Shown: positions 1 to 12,700 of the stretch, in pieces
Position numbering within the stretch: the first letter of the stretch is position 1
Layout of the letters: each line of letters starts with the position of its first letter
Assembly (NCBI GenBank): GCA_963920635.1
Contig: OY987308.1
Coordinates: forward strand, 25,482,096 to 25,546,095
DNA: 64,000 nucleotides
Source: Pseudeuparius sepicola
Lineage: Eukaryota; Arthropoda; Insecta; Coleoptera; Anthribidae
Reading direction: 5' to 3'
Program-made: the position numbers and the translations under genes
Notes under the pieces: model-generated
Seen by the model: only the letters and a program-made list of their open reading frames with translations
The model's database searches: none
Told to the model about the DNA's origin: nothing

Positions 1-294
1 AAATTTTGGAACTCCCTGTAGAGCTACGGCAAAGCAAATTGGTACGTTTGGGTTTCGAACAATGCTGAATAAGAATCTGGCATTAATTTTCCTCTAAAAA
101 AATCCCTAATAGTACTTCTCGAAATTTCAGCACTAAAACACCGTTTCAGTAGGCCATGACTTTAACGCACGAGGCACCTGGATTATGTGTTTGATGCAAT
201 TTTTGAAGCTCTATCCAACAAAAAAAAGTTTATGAAAATCGAGCTATAAATACAAATTTTACAGGGGTGGTCAGTCCTTAAGTGGGACACACTG
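1..294. repeat. Repeat end, cut by the window edge
   Basis: The segment ends GGGACACACTGTA, the same end found at 1833-1845 and, less well, at about 7880. Short direct-orientation ends of this kind belong to a fold-back or MITE family whose other end is outside the window. Confidence 0.35.
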
Positions 295-1145
295 TATCTA
301 GTAAATTTCCAGCTCGATTTTAATTTTGCGCTAAGTGATATTTCAGCGTGGCCCCGGGAACGCGACCATTTCCTTTTTTCCGGTCGACCCGCAACCGAAG
401 CGTCGCGTCGGGCGGAAGTACAACTCCCAACTTCCGCGTCGAAACTTTTTCGGGCATTAAACGTAAAATCCCTGCCAATATATATATATATCGAGCACCC
501 CGCCGATTTTATAAAAGTGCTTTTAGTTCCTCGCAAAGTTTTCGCGTTCGAGATCGCCTCGGCGGCCGGAGTAGGCGGCGCACGAATATAAATAGTGTCG
601 AAGGTGGGACGGGGGACTCGTTTCGGTGTCATGAATCACGGCGTCGATGCGGCGACGCGTATCCGATTTATAACGCCGGTACTCGATTGTGATGAATAGG
701 CGACGGGAAGCCACATGCGGCATACTTTTAGCGGGGTCCTAAAGGGTTCTCGCGGCTACAATGCACGGAAAATGAATGCGGAAGGCGCTAGGTTGTGTCA
801 AAGCTGGGGAGCCACATTTTGAGAACGAAATGTTTTAGTGTGAAATATCGATTTTAATAGCTTTCCCGTCCTTCGAAATACTATATTCGACCAGAGGAAG
901 TTGTAATTTCTGTACAAATGCAGGATTTATAAAGAAAAATGGTGTAAAATTGATGTTTATATTTCTTTGAGCAAATTTTGACCAGCCGAACTCTATGCAC
1001 AGATTAACACTAAAATGATACCATAATTATTTGGACATGCTATGCTTGTATTTTCATTCAGTAGTTTTAAATGCCTTATATCAGAAATAAAAGAGAAATA
1101 TTGCATAAAAAACATGGACAAACGAAAACTAGCGCCACAACTACA

Positions 1146-1802
1146 TGAAGGACAAGGAAAACAAATGGTCTCTATTTTTTTATTGGTAGTCCCAAGGGAG
1201 AGTATCTCGTAGGCGGTGGTATTTGGATGGGGTAATTATTTCATGACCTCTGCTATGATTTTTTAAAATAGCTAATTTTCAACAAACCCTATTAGGGATT
1301 ACGACAAAATGTTATTAAGAAAAACTTGTTTAGAATGAAAAACTGAGTAGAATTGCAAAACTTCAAAAGTCTAGGCCTACTTTGATTTTTAGCTTTTTCG
1401 CCTTTTTCTCCCACTTTTTTCTTAGAAATGTGCCCTTTCTGGAGTTTTCACGTCAAATTATTATTAAGGAAACTTGATTATCGTGAAAAAATAAAATTTT
1501 GACGTGAAAGCTTTAGAAAGAACACTTTTGTAAGAAAAAAGTGGGAGATAAATCTAAAAATCAAAGTAGGCCTAAGCCTTTTGAAATTTTGCGAATCTAC
1601 TCAGTTCTTCATTCTGAACAAGTTTTCTTAATAACATTTTGTCGTAAAAATATCCCTAATAGGGTTTCTTCAAAATTTGCTATTTTAAAAAATCATAGCA
1701 GGCCATGAAATAATTACCCCATCCAAATACCACCGCCTATGAGATACTCTCCCTTGGTATTACCAATAAAAAAATAGAGACCATTTGTTTTCCTTGCTCT
1801 TC
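1146..1802. mobile_element. Palindromic fold-back element (~660 bp)
   Basis: The two halves are inverted copies: TGAAGGACAAGGAAAACAAA at 1146 pairs with the complement at about 1783-1802, and AGTATCTCGTAGGCGGTGG pairs with CCACCGCCTATGAGATACT at 1731-1749. The centre is near 1470. No ORF. It is consistent with a MITE made almost wholly of long TIRs. Confidence 0.85.
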
Positions 1803-1847
1803 ATATATTTCTGAGGTGTCCAGTATCAAATTGGGACACACTGTAGA

Positions 1848-3357
1848 CAGGGTGAGTTTTTTCGGTGCCCACTATGGGGATCTCTGAAACTAGCAGAGCT
1901 AGAACAAAGGTTAAATGGGGAAAGAATTGCAGTTTTGAATGCTCAATCGAATGGCCCTTTTGGATTTTTAAAAAAGTTCATGGCTCACTAGATATTTTGA
2001 AAAAAGCGATTATTTGCTATTTCATTAGAGCACTGTAGCTCCGTTATTTCTGATTATACAGAAAAACTGTAGAGACAAAAATTGTAGATAATTTCGGACT
2101 TAATAAGATAATCTAATCCAATTTTTTTTGTTGTTTGTTATTTTTGAGATATGACATAAACTTGTGTTTTTTTTTTTAAATGTAAATCATAGTTGGCTGT
2201 GGCCTTATTAAATCGGCCATTTTTTGAGATTTCCAAAGATATAATACTCGGCATAGTTATTATAAAAAATAAAATACCTATGGCTAATTTTCTGATTTTT
2301 TTTTAAATTTTCACATAGTCTGCCATGGAATATTTTCATAATTACGTTCTATTTTATAATAAGACATACTTCAAACTTTCAAATATTTTATTTTAAGCTG
2401 GTAACAAAATGTAACAAAATAAACAAAAAATTATCATGATGGAGCTCCCAGCACATAATTATTTGCCCGTAAGAAATTACCTAGATCAGCTCTATCTAAA
2501 TAGTTGGATAGGGAGAAATAGACCTATTTCCTGGCAGCCCCCATCCCCTGATTTGTCTGTTTTGGATTTTTTTGTGGGGAACAGTACAAAATCAAGTATG
2601 AGGCAATTGTTGAATTAAGAGCAGCTGCCAGTATTCACAGACGCTCTATAAGAAAGGCGACAAATTCAGTTTTAAAAAGATGCAATATTGGCGTAAATAG
2701 TAATGGTGGATCGTTTGAACACCTTTTTTATTTTAAAAGGTGACCTTTTAAAATAATAATTTGAATTTGAGTTTTTTAATTTTTGTTTTATTTTGTTACA
2801 TTTTGTTACCAACTAAAAAAAAATATTAGAAAGTTTGAAGAATGTCTAATTATAAAATCGAACGTAATTATGGAAATATTCCATGGCTAACTATGTGAAA
2901 ATTTAAAAAAGATCAGAAAATTAGCCATAGCTCTTCTATTTTTTATAATAACTATGCCCAGTATTATATCTTTGGAAAGCTCAAAAAATGTCCGATTTTA
3001 TAAGGCCACAGCCAACTATGATTTACATTAAAAAAAAACACAAGTTTATGTCATATCTCAAAAATCACAAACAACATAAAATACTGGATCAGATTATCTT
3101 ATTAAGCCCAAAATTATCTACAATTTTTGTTTCTACAGTTTTTCTGTGTACTCAGAAATAACGGAGCTACGAGATCTGATGAAATAGCAAAAAATCACTC
3201 TTTTCAAAATATCTAGTGAGCCATGAACTTTTTTTAAAATCCAAAAGGGGCATTAGATTGAGCATTGAAAACTGCAATTCTTTCCCCACTTAACCTTTGT
3301 TCTAGCTCTGCTAGTTTCCGAGACCCGCATAGTGGGCATCGAAAAAAACTCACCCTG
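1848..3357. mobile_element. Degenerate mariner derivative with long TIRs, copy 1
   Basis: The ends are CAGGGTGAGTTTTTT and its complement. Inverted repeats of roughly 560 bp (1848-2410 and 2795-3357) share, for example, GAACAAAGGTTAAATGGGGA. Between them, 2436-2700 on the plus strand still encodes pieces of the C-terminal part of a DD41D-like transposase: [27 protein letters not shown], and after a frameshift GGSFEHLF. It is a non-autonomous, internally deleted relative of the mariner at 39404-41263 but with different TIRs. Confidence 0.85.
2436..2700 (+). pseudogene. Mariner (DD41D-like) transposase C-terminal fragment
   Basis: [20 protein letters not shown] and [10 protein letters not shown] align with RAYLDEVFPNRWIGRRGPIE and SPDLTPLDYF of the intact transposase; after a frameshift come ELRAAASIHRRSIRKATNS and GGSFEHLF. 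The third catalytic Asp region is kept but the N-terminal two thirds are gone. Confidence 0.8.
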
Positions 3358-3581
3358 TATATAAAAAGTGCCGATTACAACTTCAAAACCTAAACCCGGG
3401 GATACTCCGTAGTTTATCTATTAACCCCCGCGAACGGGGCATTTTCTTGTTCCCGATCAAGCCCCCACCCACTACGCCCCAAATGCCCGGCCCGTGATCG
3501 GGTAATGCCGCGGCGGCCGTCGATATTTCATCGTTTTCCCGCTACCCGGGCCCCCCGTCATAATTCAATTTCCCGCGTTAC

Positions 3582-3752
3582 CTTTAACGAACTCCCTGAA
3601 GCCCCTCCGCAGGGCGATGGGGTTGCCGTCCTCCTTCTTCCACACGATCCTGGGCGTCGGGCGGCCGGTGGCGCGGCACCAGAGCGTCGCGTTCTCGCCC
3701 TCCGACACGGACAGGTCGCCGCTCGTGTCGTCGTTGATGATGTCGGGCGGCA
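3582..3752 (-). CDS. Gene A exon 4: linker and first half of Ig2
   Basis: The acceptor is TTTCCAG and the donor AAAG/GTAACG. It encodes [13 protein letters not shown], then [21 protein letters not shown] and ends FREFVK. The phase-1 end matches the phase-1 start of the equivalent next exon in gene B (60968), so a homologous exon is expected to the left of this window. Confidence 0.92.
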
Positions 3753-6700
3753 CTGGAAAAACGGAAAGGGATTTCTTTTTAATCGTTTGCAAATTTTATT
3801 TTATCATAACCGCCAAAGAAAACGAAACAATAAATTGCAGAATTGTATTATACGTATCTTAGTTTTTACACAATTTTTGTCGATTTTTACATCAACGTTT
3901 AGTGTATTGTACAAAGGGATTTTAATATGTCGCTTCAAAAATTGTTGTTTACAACTTATCTCAGAAATTAAAACTGTAACTGCAAGGCGAATTAAGATAT
4001 TAAATTGGCAATCGCAGCTTTACATTCTAAGTATCTTAGTTGCTTGGATCCAATTTTGTGTATTTTTAAATCTATGTTTAGTATTTTTTACAGGGGTCTA
4101 AATATGCTAATTCAAAAATTGTTACTTTGTATTTATCTCAGAAATTAAATTGTAACTCCAAGGCGAATTAAGATATTAAATTGGCACTTACAGCATCACG
4201 TCCTACGTCCTACGTATCTTAGTTACTTGGATCAAATTTTGTGTGTTTTTAAATCTATGTTTAGTATTTTTTACAGGGGTCTAAATATGCTAATTCAAAA
4301 ATTGTTACTTTGTATTTATCTCAGAAATTAAATTGTAACTCCAAGGCGAATTAAGATATTAAATTGGCACTTACAGCATCACGTCCTACGTCCTACGTAT
4401 CTTAGTTACTTGGATCAAATTTTGTGTGTTTTTAAATCTATGTTTAGTATTTTTACAGAGGCCTAAATATGGTAGTTCAAAAATTGTTATATTCTACTCA
4501 TCTCAGAAATTAAATTGTAACGCCAAGGCGAATTAAGATATTAAATTGGCACTTACAGCATCACATTCTACGTTTCTTAGTTTTTTGGATCCAATTTTGT
4601 GTATTTTTAAATCTATGTTTAGTATTTTTTTGCAGGGGCCTAAATATGGTAGTTCAAAAGCTGTTATTTTCGACTCATCTCAGAAATTAAATTGTAACTC
4701 CAAAGCGAATTATGATATTGAATTAACTCCAAGGCGAATTAAGATATTAAATTGGCACTTACAGCGGTACATTCTACGTATCTTAGTAGCTTGGATCCAA
4801 TTTTGTGTATTTTTAAATCTAAGTTTAGTATTTTTTACAGAGGACTAAATATGGTAGTTCAAAAATTGTTATATTCTACTCATCTCAGTAATTAAATTGT
4901 TACTCCAAGGCGAATTAAGATATTAAATTGGCACTTACAGCGTAACATTGTAAGTATCTTAGTTGCTTGGATCCAATTTTGTGTATTTTTAAATCTAAGT
5001 TTAGTATTTTTGACAGAGGACTAAATATGGTAGTTCAAAAATTGTTATATTCGACTCATGTCATAAATTAAATTGTAACTCAAAGGCGATTAAGATATTA
5101 AATTGCCACTCACAGCATTACATTCTACGGATCTTAGTTGCTTGATTCAATTTTTTTGTATTTTTAAATCTATGTTTAGTATTTTTTACAGGGGCCTAAG
5201 TATGCTAATTCAAATATTGTTACTTTCGATTTACCTCAGAAATTAAATTGTAACTCCAAGGCCAATTAAGGCACTTACAGCATCACATTCTACGTATCTT
5301 AGTTATTTGGATCAAATTTTGTGTATTTTTAAATCTACGTTTAGTATTTTTTACATTGGCCTAAATATGGTAATTTAAAAATTGTTATTTTCGACTCATC
5401 TCAGAAATTAAATTGTAACTCCAAAGCGAATTATGATATTAAATTGAGAATTACAGCGTTACATTCTACGTATCTTAGTTGTTTTAATATATATTTGCCT
5501 TTACAGTTGTACATTCTACATATTTTAGATGCTTTTATACAATATTATTTATAGGTCTTTAAATCCATATTTAGAATTTTTTTAAAGAGGATTAAAAAAT
5601 TCAAGTTCAACTTTTTAAAATTTTTAGAAACAGTCTTGTCTTAAGCGTTTTTTAACGACATTTTTTTCATCTTTTTCGAAGCACAACTTAACGCCACAAA
5701 GTTTAATTTCAAAATAGACGTTTCGAAGGACGCAGTATACAGGGTGTAACCGAACTGATGGTCAAAAATGTCACACGCCAAGTTTGAAGAAAATATCTCC
5801 TATACTTCTAGAGATACTAAGAAATATGTGTATTTTTCTCTAAACTTCTACGCTCTGTATAAAAAAAACTATGGCCCGTAGGAGAAAAAAATATATGAAG
5901 AAGTGCCCTTATTTTGACTCCAAGAATACGTGGTTTCATCGTCAGTTCAATTACACCCTGATATATTTTTTCAAATAAACGATAAAATTGCCGGAAAAAA
6001 AACCATAAATAAATCACCGTCCACTTCGTGACCCCCCCCCCCCCCCCGTCCCTAAATCATCCCTTAATAGCTCTTCCCCCGGCCCGTCGGAAGCCTCGCA
6101 AAGATGGCGCGACGAGCGCCCGGTCCCGGCGGCCGTACATCAAAATTTTAATAGAACTATCCCCCCGACCTTTCCGGCCCTCATTTGGGAAGGTAATAAG
6201 CGGCGGCTACCTCGACCTTCGCGCAAAAAAAAACGGGGACGATACAACCGTAATCCCCCGTGATTTACCGTAATACCCGCCGCCCGGGAAAATGGGAGCC
6301 GGAGAAATCTTAAAATATCTGCATGAGAAATGGGCCCTGTATGCCCGGGTGAACCTTGTATATAGTGCCACGCGAGAAATTGGAATACGGCAGAAGTGAA
6401 ATTGCGAATTTACTGAAAGGGGCTCTACCAAAACCATATTTCAACACGGATTAATGCGATATTTCTGTTGGGCCGTAACCATATCGTGCTCGATCTAGAT
6501 AGGGCAATAGAGAGGCAAAGCAACGGCGCCCGCGGTCGGCACATGGATGGGTGACCTTTTTTTAATTATTTTTCCTAATAAAACTTACTTTTTCCTATTT
6601 AAAATTAAATTATGACGTGTCGCTCGGCACTGAAATTCCTTTTTATAGCTTATGTGGTCTATTTCAATTCCACATTCGTTATCAAAAGTTGAACTTTACA

Positions 6701-9700
6701 GCTTTGGCGCAAAAAGAAGTTTTTACCTATACGGAAGACGGTCATCTACAAGTGGGTAGTGCGTAGTGCGTTTAAGACGATATTTTATAATGGAAATGAA
6801 TAAATATAAACAGTAAGCGTAGTAAAATTAAATGATTTTATGGGAATGAGTGAGAATTTGTATTAAAAAAAATTAAAAATTTTTGTCTGAAATCTGATAT
6901 AGGGGTATCAACTGCTGTTCTATTCAACATTTTTCAACATTTTCACAGATATACAGGTTGAGTTTTTTTTTCGATGCCCACTATGGGGATCTCGGAAACT
7001 AGCCGAGCTAGAACAAAGGTTAAATGGGGAAAGAATTGCAGTTTTGAATGCTCAATCTAATGCCCCTTTTGGATTTTTAAAAAAGTTCATGGCTCACTAG
7101 ATATTTTGAAAAGAGTAGGTAATTTTTTTGCTATTTCATCAGATTCTGTAGCTACGTTATTTCTGATTATACAGAAAAACTGTGGAGACAAAAATTGTAG
7201 ATAATTTTGGACTTAATAAGATAATCTAATCCAATTTTTTATATGGTTTGTGCTTTTTGAGATATGACATAAACTTGTGTTTCTTTTAATGTAAATCATA
7301 GTTGGCTGTGGCCTTATAAAATTGGCCATTTTTTGAGCTTTCCAAAAATATAATACTCGGCATAGTTATTATAAAAAATAAAATAGCTACGGCTAATTTT
7401 CACATAGTCAGCCATGGAATATTTTCATAATTACGTTCTATATTATAATAAGACATATTTTAAACTTTCAAATATTTTTTATGCTGGTAACAAAATGTAA
7501 CAAAATAAAACAAAAATTATCATGCTCGACCACGTAATTATTTGCCCGTAAGAAATTACCTAGATCAGCTCTACCCAAATAGTTGGATAGGGAGAAATAG
7601 ACCTATTTCCTGGCAGCCCCGATCCCCCGATTTGTCTGTTTTGGATTTCTTTTTGTGGGTAACAGTACAAAATAGAGTATGCCAGTATTGACAGGCGCTC
7701 TCTAAAACTGCAATTCTTTCCCCATTCATCCTTTGTTCTAGCTCTGCTAGTTTCCGAGATCCCCATAGTGGGCATCGAAAAAACTCACCCTGTATAAAGA
7801 AATTCATGGGTTGCTTCATTTTGTAAGCAAAAACAACCGGTAACATCACAATTTTCTTAAATCGAATAATGCTAACTTTCTGTGGGACACTGTATACATG
7901 ATATGACTAGCCCATTTTTAAATGTTTTAAGGTATCTAACCTGCTACCGAAACTTTTGCCTACACCCCAATAGGAGGTTCTCAAATTCAATTCCACGCAC
8001 TCTTGGGTAAAAGGAAATATATCTTGTTCTAAGGTTATACGTTTCTCGAATTTTACCGTTTTTTTTTACAGCCCCAACCCAAGATATATGCCTCCTTCAG
8101 ACGGAAATATTAAAATAAACCCAAACATTTTTCTTTTTCGCGCAGTAGCGTCCGTCGAGCCAAATATATAATCGTATTAAGTTTATCGTAGAACCTAAAA
8201 TTTATCACCTAGCAAAAACAGTAAAATTCAAATGTTCGTTCTCGCAGTAAAATTGTTTCACACCCTTAGTACGAACAGTTTGATTGGCCACAACAATGTA
8301 GTAATGAAATTTAACAACTGCCCTTTGTGGCCAGCTGTAAACCCCCCACACACTACCAGATTAAATTAGTTATAAAACCGCGAACTAGTCCCCCGTAAAT
8401 GTTACAACCTTCACGGGGAGCATAAACATTTTCGACAAGGCAAGAAAAAAACGCAAAGAAGATTTTAGCTGAGCCTCTAAAGACCTCCTTCCATTTGAGC
8501 ACGTCAAGAATATAAGGAGAAATGAAAGATGAAAACAATTCTTATATTACTGCTACTCAAAGTCCTGTTACATTACAAAAGGTACGAAACTTTAAAGTTA
8601 AATCTTGATTTGTCGAAACATTTCGCATGCTACTGCAATAGTTTTGCTCTCGAATGTTGCCGTACAGTGTAGAATTGAATTTAATTCAACTTGGCGAGGT
8701 ATTTTTCGCGGCATTAAGAAAATTGCGAGTTGGATTCCTTTCCCCCGGGAAGCGGTAAAATTCAAATGTTCCAACCCCTCGTAAAACCCCTTTAACGCCC
8801 CTAATTCCGTCCCTACCGTTTGATTGGCTACAACAATGTAATAATGAAGTTTTAACAACTGCCCCCTGCGGTTGTTAATTTCCACATGCTAACCCCGTAA
8901 GATGAATCGGATACAGCTATGGAGGCGATCTTCGGTTCGTTGTAATTGTCGAGGCTTCAAACGGTTTCTCGGATTCCGACGATGGAGGAAGCCGGGAGGA
9001 GAGGCAGGGCAAAATAATTAAAATCGAAATTTTGCGAAGTATTGAAGCTACAGCAGTTCGATTAATTTCATTTGGAAGCGTAACGTCGCGACTGAAAAAG
9101 TTATTAAAGCCCGGCATTATAACGTAGTTCACCTTTTCCTATACAATTCCCGTTTTATTAACCCGGCGTGATATACGACGCAATAACATCCCTTATTTTT
9201 CGGTAACAGCCTTAATAAATACCAACCGGGCAGTTTTATTATGAATAATAAACCCGGGCAGTTGTAATTCGTCGTACCGTTCGAAAAACGCGCGGGGAGG
9301 GGGGGGGGGGGAGTTTCCCAGTGTAAAACTGGCGTTACGTTTTTACTCCCGGCGTTTATGGCTCGTAAAACGCGCCGTGTGTGCCCCGCTTTAACTGCCC
9401 GAGTAAACAACGCGTGTCGCGGCCCGAATTCCGAAAACAACATGTATGGATGGGCGGTGTCGAATCCTCGCGCGTAAGTTTTAAAATTGGCAGGGCACAA
9501 ACGCATTTCTCTCGCGGAGGCGTTCGTTAATTAAAACTAGATTGTTTTACTTGGGCGATGCGGTTTATCTACGGGGCGTAACGCGATTAGGGGCGCGCGC
9601 GCGCGTGGGCGACAGATAAAAAGAGTTTTATGGCGGGGCGAGGTACGTAAAATTTTAGCGCAATTTCGGAATTAACGGGAAGGTTGGTCGGGCCGCCCCC

Positions 9701-12700
9701 GAGTTTCCGTTAACTTTTAATGCGACGAAAATTGGAGTTGCAACTCTCGGCGCCGCGGGACACAGCCGACTGACCGAGCGACGCGTTCCCGGAGGATTGA
9801 ATTTAAAAAATAATGCAGCAGAAACGCGGGTAAGCTTGCAGTATCTTTGCCCGTTGCGCGTTTAAAATGATAAAACAACTCAGCGATATAAACTGCAGAA
9901 AATTAGTTTTCATGCTTTTTTCTACAAAAAAAAAACGCTGCGGACGAATCCGCCGCTTCCACATAACCCTTCTTTAAACCCATTACCCCCCTCCTCTCAA
10001 AACTTCACCGTAATCACCCCGTATCACAGAATCAAATTACTAATACACTGACGTCTCAATCAACCCCCCTTCAACTCATCCTGCCACCCCCACGCCTGTC
10101 CTTGGCACAAAGGGCCCAAACGCTCGTAAACTCAGCCCCCATAGTGGGGGGATGGGGGGGAGGAGGAATCGGCCACACCCCCGCTTCCCCCATTAGGGGT
10201 AGTAATCGCATTACCAGCCGGCATCTTCCCGGAAACGTGGTTCACCCCTGGGGCAGGTGATTGGTGATTATCTGGGGGTACAAGAGTAACATATGTATCC
10301 CTCCTTTCGGTCTTACTCAAGGCATTTCAATTAGTATAAAGAAGGGCGTAGTGCCGATGTCTAGAGGAAAATCGGTCACATCAAAGTTAATTTTAAATTA
10401 TGAAACGACTATTGATTTTTTAATTTAATTGATGTGTAACATTGTCGTGTTGGGTTGTCATCTCGATACATCAGACGCGATCAAAAATAACAACCCCACC
10501 ATAACCATAGCTTTACTGGTGTTCTCTCTGTATACCTCGCGTAACATCTATTTTTGTAACCGACAAACCCAGACGGGAAAAACTCGCGACCGAAAGCATC
10601 GCAAAATGCGACGTGATCCCTAAATGGACTGGACTCCGCCGCCCGCCAACTAATAATAGCGGGACGCCCCCACGGGTTCGGAAATATCCGTGTAATGATG
10701 CGAACTATTCCAATTTGGGGGCGGCCGGCGCCATTACGGCCGCCCCCGGAGTCGCCCGGACTACATCACCATTATAAAACATCTCCCCGCGCCGCAGCTA
10801 ATAAGGCTGGGCATGCCCCCGCGGATTTATCGCCCGGAGAATATTAAAAGTCGAAAAATGGGGGAAGGACGCGCGTCTCCTGCCGTTTGTTCGAGATTAA
10901 GGGCGGTTTTGTGGTTTCTGTCGTCGGTACGTAGGGAATTGCCGACGTCGTAACATCTGGCAAGGGAAACCGCCTCATACCCCCCCTATTAGGAGAGTAA
11001 TCACATTACAAGGGGGTGTCTACCCCGGGAACGTGACCGGTTCGGTTGAGTTCACCCGGCGCCAGGTGATCCGCGTCCATTTGGAGATGATTAGGTTGCA
11101 CGATAATCTTGTTACCTTGTGTGGGGAGGTTTTTTCTTTCACAGTAGGAACTCGCGCACACATAAGTACCTACTGCTTTTGTATGTCCGTCGGGAAGTGA
11201 TTCACCTGCGCTGAAGATAATTTGAGTGTGTGGTTTTGATGTAGATAATACAGTATATGGCGCTGCACGTTGTAGCTTGCCCCGTTTCTAAAGGTGACGG
11301 TGCGCCCAGCACACAATGATTCCGATACGCGTCGCCCAAGCAGAACATTCTAGTTTTAATTACCGAACGTCGCGGCAACAGAAATGCGTTTGTTCGCGGA
11401 CGACCGCCGATTTTAAAATTTACGCGCGCAAAATCGCGACACGGCCCATCCGTACATGTTGTTTTTCCACTCGTTGCACACGCGGCGCGGTTTACGGGCC
11501 ATAAATGCCGCGAAAAAACACGTAACGCCCGCGTTTTTCGAACGGTACGACGAATTACAACCGCCACGTTTTATTTTTCATACCAGACACCGTCCGTTGT
11601 TATTTAATAACGGATTTTATTGCGCCGTGTGAACCTACGGGCGTTCTGCCCGTTTAAATCCTTCCGTTCCCGAATAAAACACGGTGGCGCATTTGCGCAA
11701 CAACCCTTCTAAGTGCATTTCTGGACTATCCTCGACTCTCTAGAGGCGCCATCAACTCTTATCCGCGTCCCCGGGGTCGCCCCGAACTTTCTAGGTCCCC
11801 CATAATGCGCTCGAACAAGCCCAGTTTCAAACCGCGCCCACGCCAACCCCGACATAAAAATATACAACAATTAAAGCCGGACATAAAAATTCTAGGCGCC
11901 CTTTGGCGCAGAACCCCCGCAATCCCCCTATTAAAGAAGCGCCGGCGGGAGAAGGGAACTAGTTAATTTTATTTAAACGAAAACTTTGGCCGCGTTTAAC
12001 CCTGAAAAACGAAAAAAAAAATATATCGGGAGACGTAATTAAAACTTTTAAATTAGTCGAGTGCAGTCTTAGGGAAATCTCCCGGCGTCGTTTTTCAATT
12101 GCCAACGGTATCCGGTCGTAATTGGTTTTTTTCCGGGCGGTCGTATTTTTTCCGGTGCAATTGTATCTGTCCCGGAGATAACGCGGTTCCATTACGTCAC
12201 GAATGAATCTCCCGGAAAGTCATAATCGGGAACACGGCAATGCACTAACGGAACTTCGTGACGTCTAAGACGGGAAAAGCGCTCGGAAGACGACAAAAAT
12301 AACAATGGGCGCTCGCAGAGATTCGAGTAAATAGGTGAGGCTCAGGTTCGAATCATTCCGGAGTCTGGCTGGGGTTAGAAGTAATTTTGGGGTGAAAGAA
12401 ATGGCTTTAAGCCGTGCGCCAATCGATGCAGCAACACTAAGAGGCGGTTATACTGGAAAAAGTTTGATAAAAAAGAAATCAATGTGCCTTTAGGAATGAT
12501 ATGATACCATAGAAGTAAAACTATGAAAGTACGACGCCAAACTTGTCGAGACTTGTCTGGCGTGGTACTCTCATAGGGGGTTGGCATCGTGCCCTCAGAG
12601 TCTTGCTACTTACCATCAACGTTAAACGAATTTTTGGACCCTAGCCGTATACTCTCGTCCCCCTCCCCAAGGACCTTCTAAAATCCCTAATCCGCCTATA

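Noticed and set aside
183..723. Overlapping open frames on both strands, up to 149 codons
   Set aside because: GC-rich stretch without stops; no domain, signal peptide or family pattern in any frame.
3505..4101. 198-codon plus-strand open frame
   Set aside because: Its first part is the antisense of gene A exon 4 and the rest runs through the ~178-bp satellite.
6517..6556. Functional 5S rRNA gene
   Set aside because: Only the 3' third resembles 5S rRNA and it carries a shared SINE body and tail.
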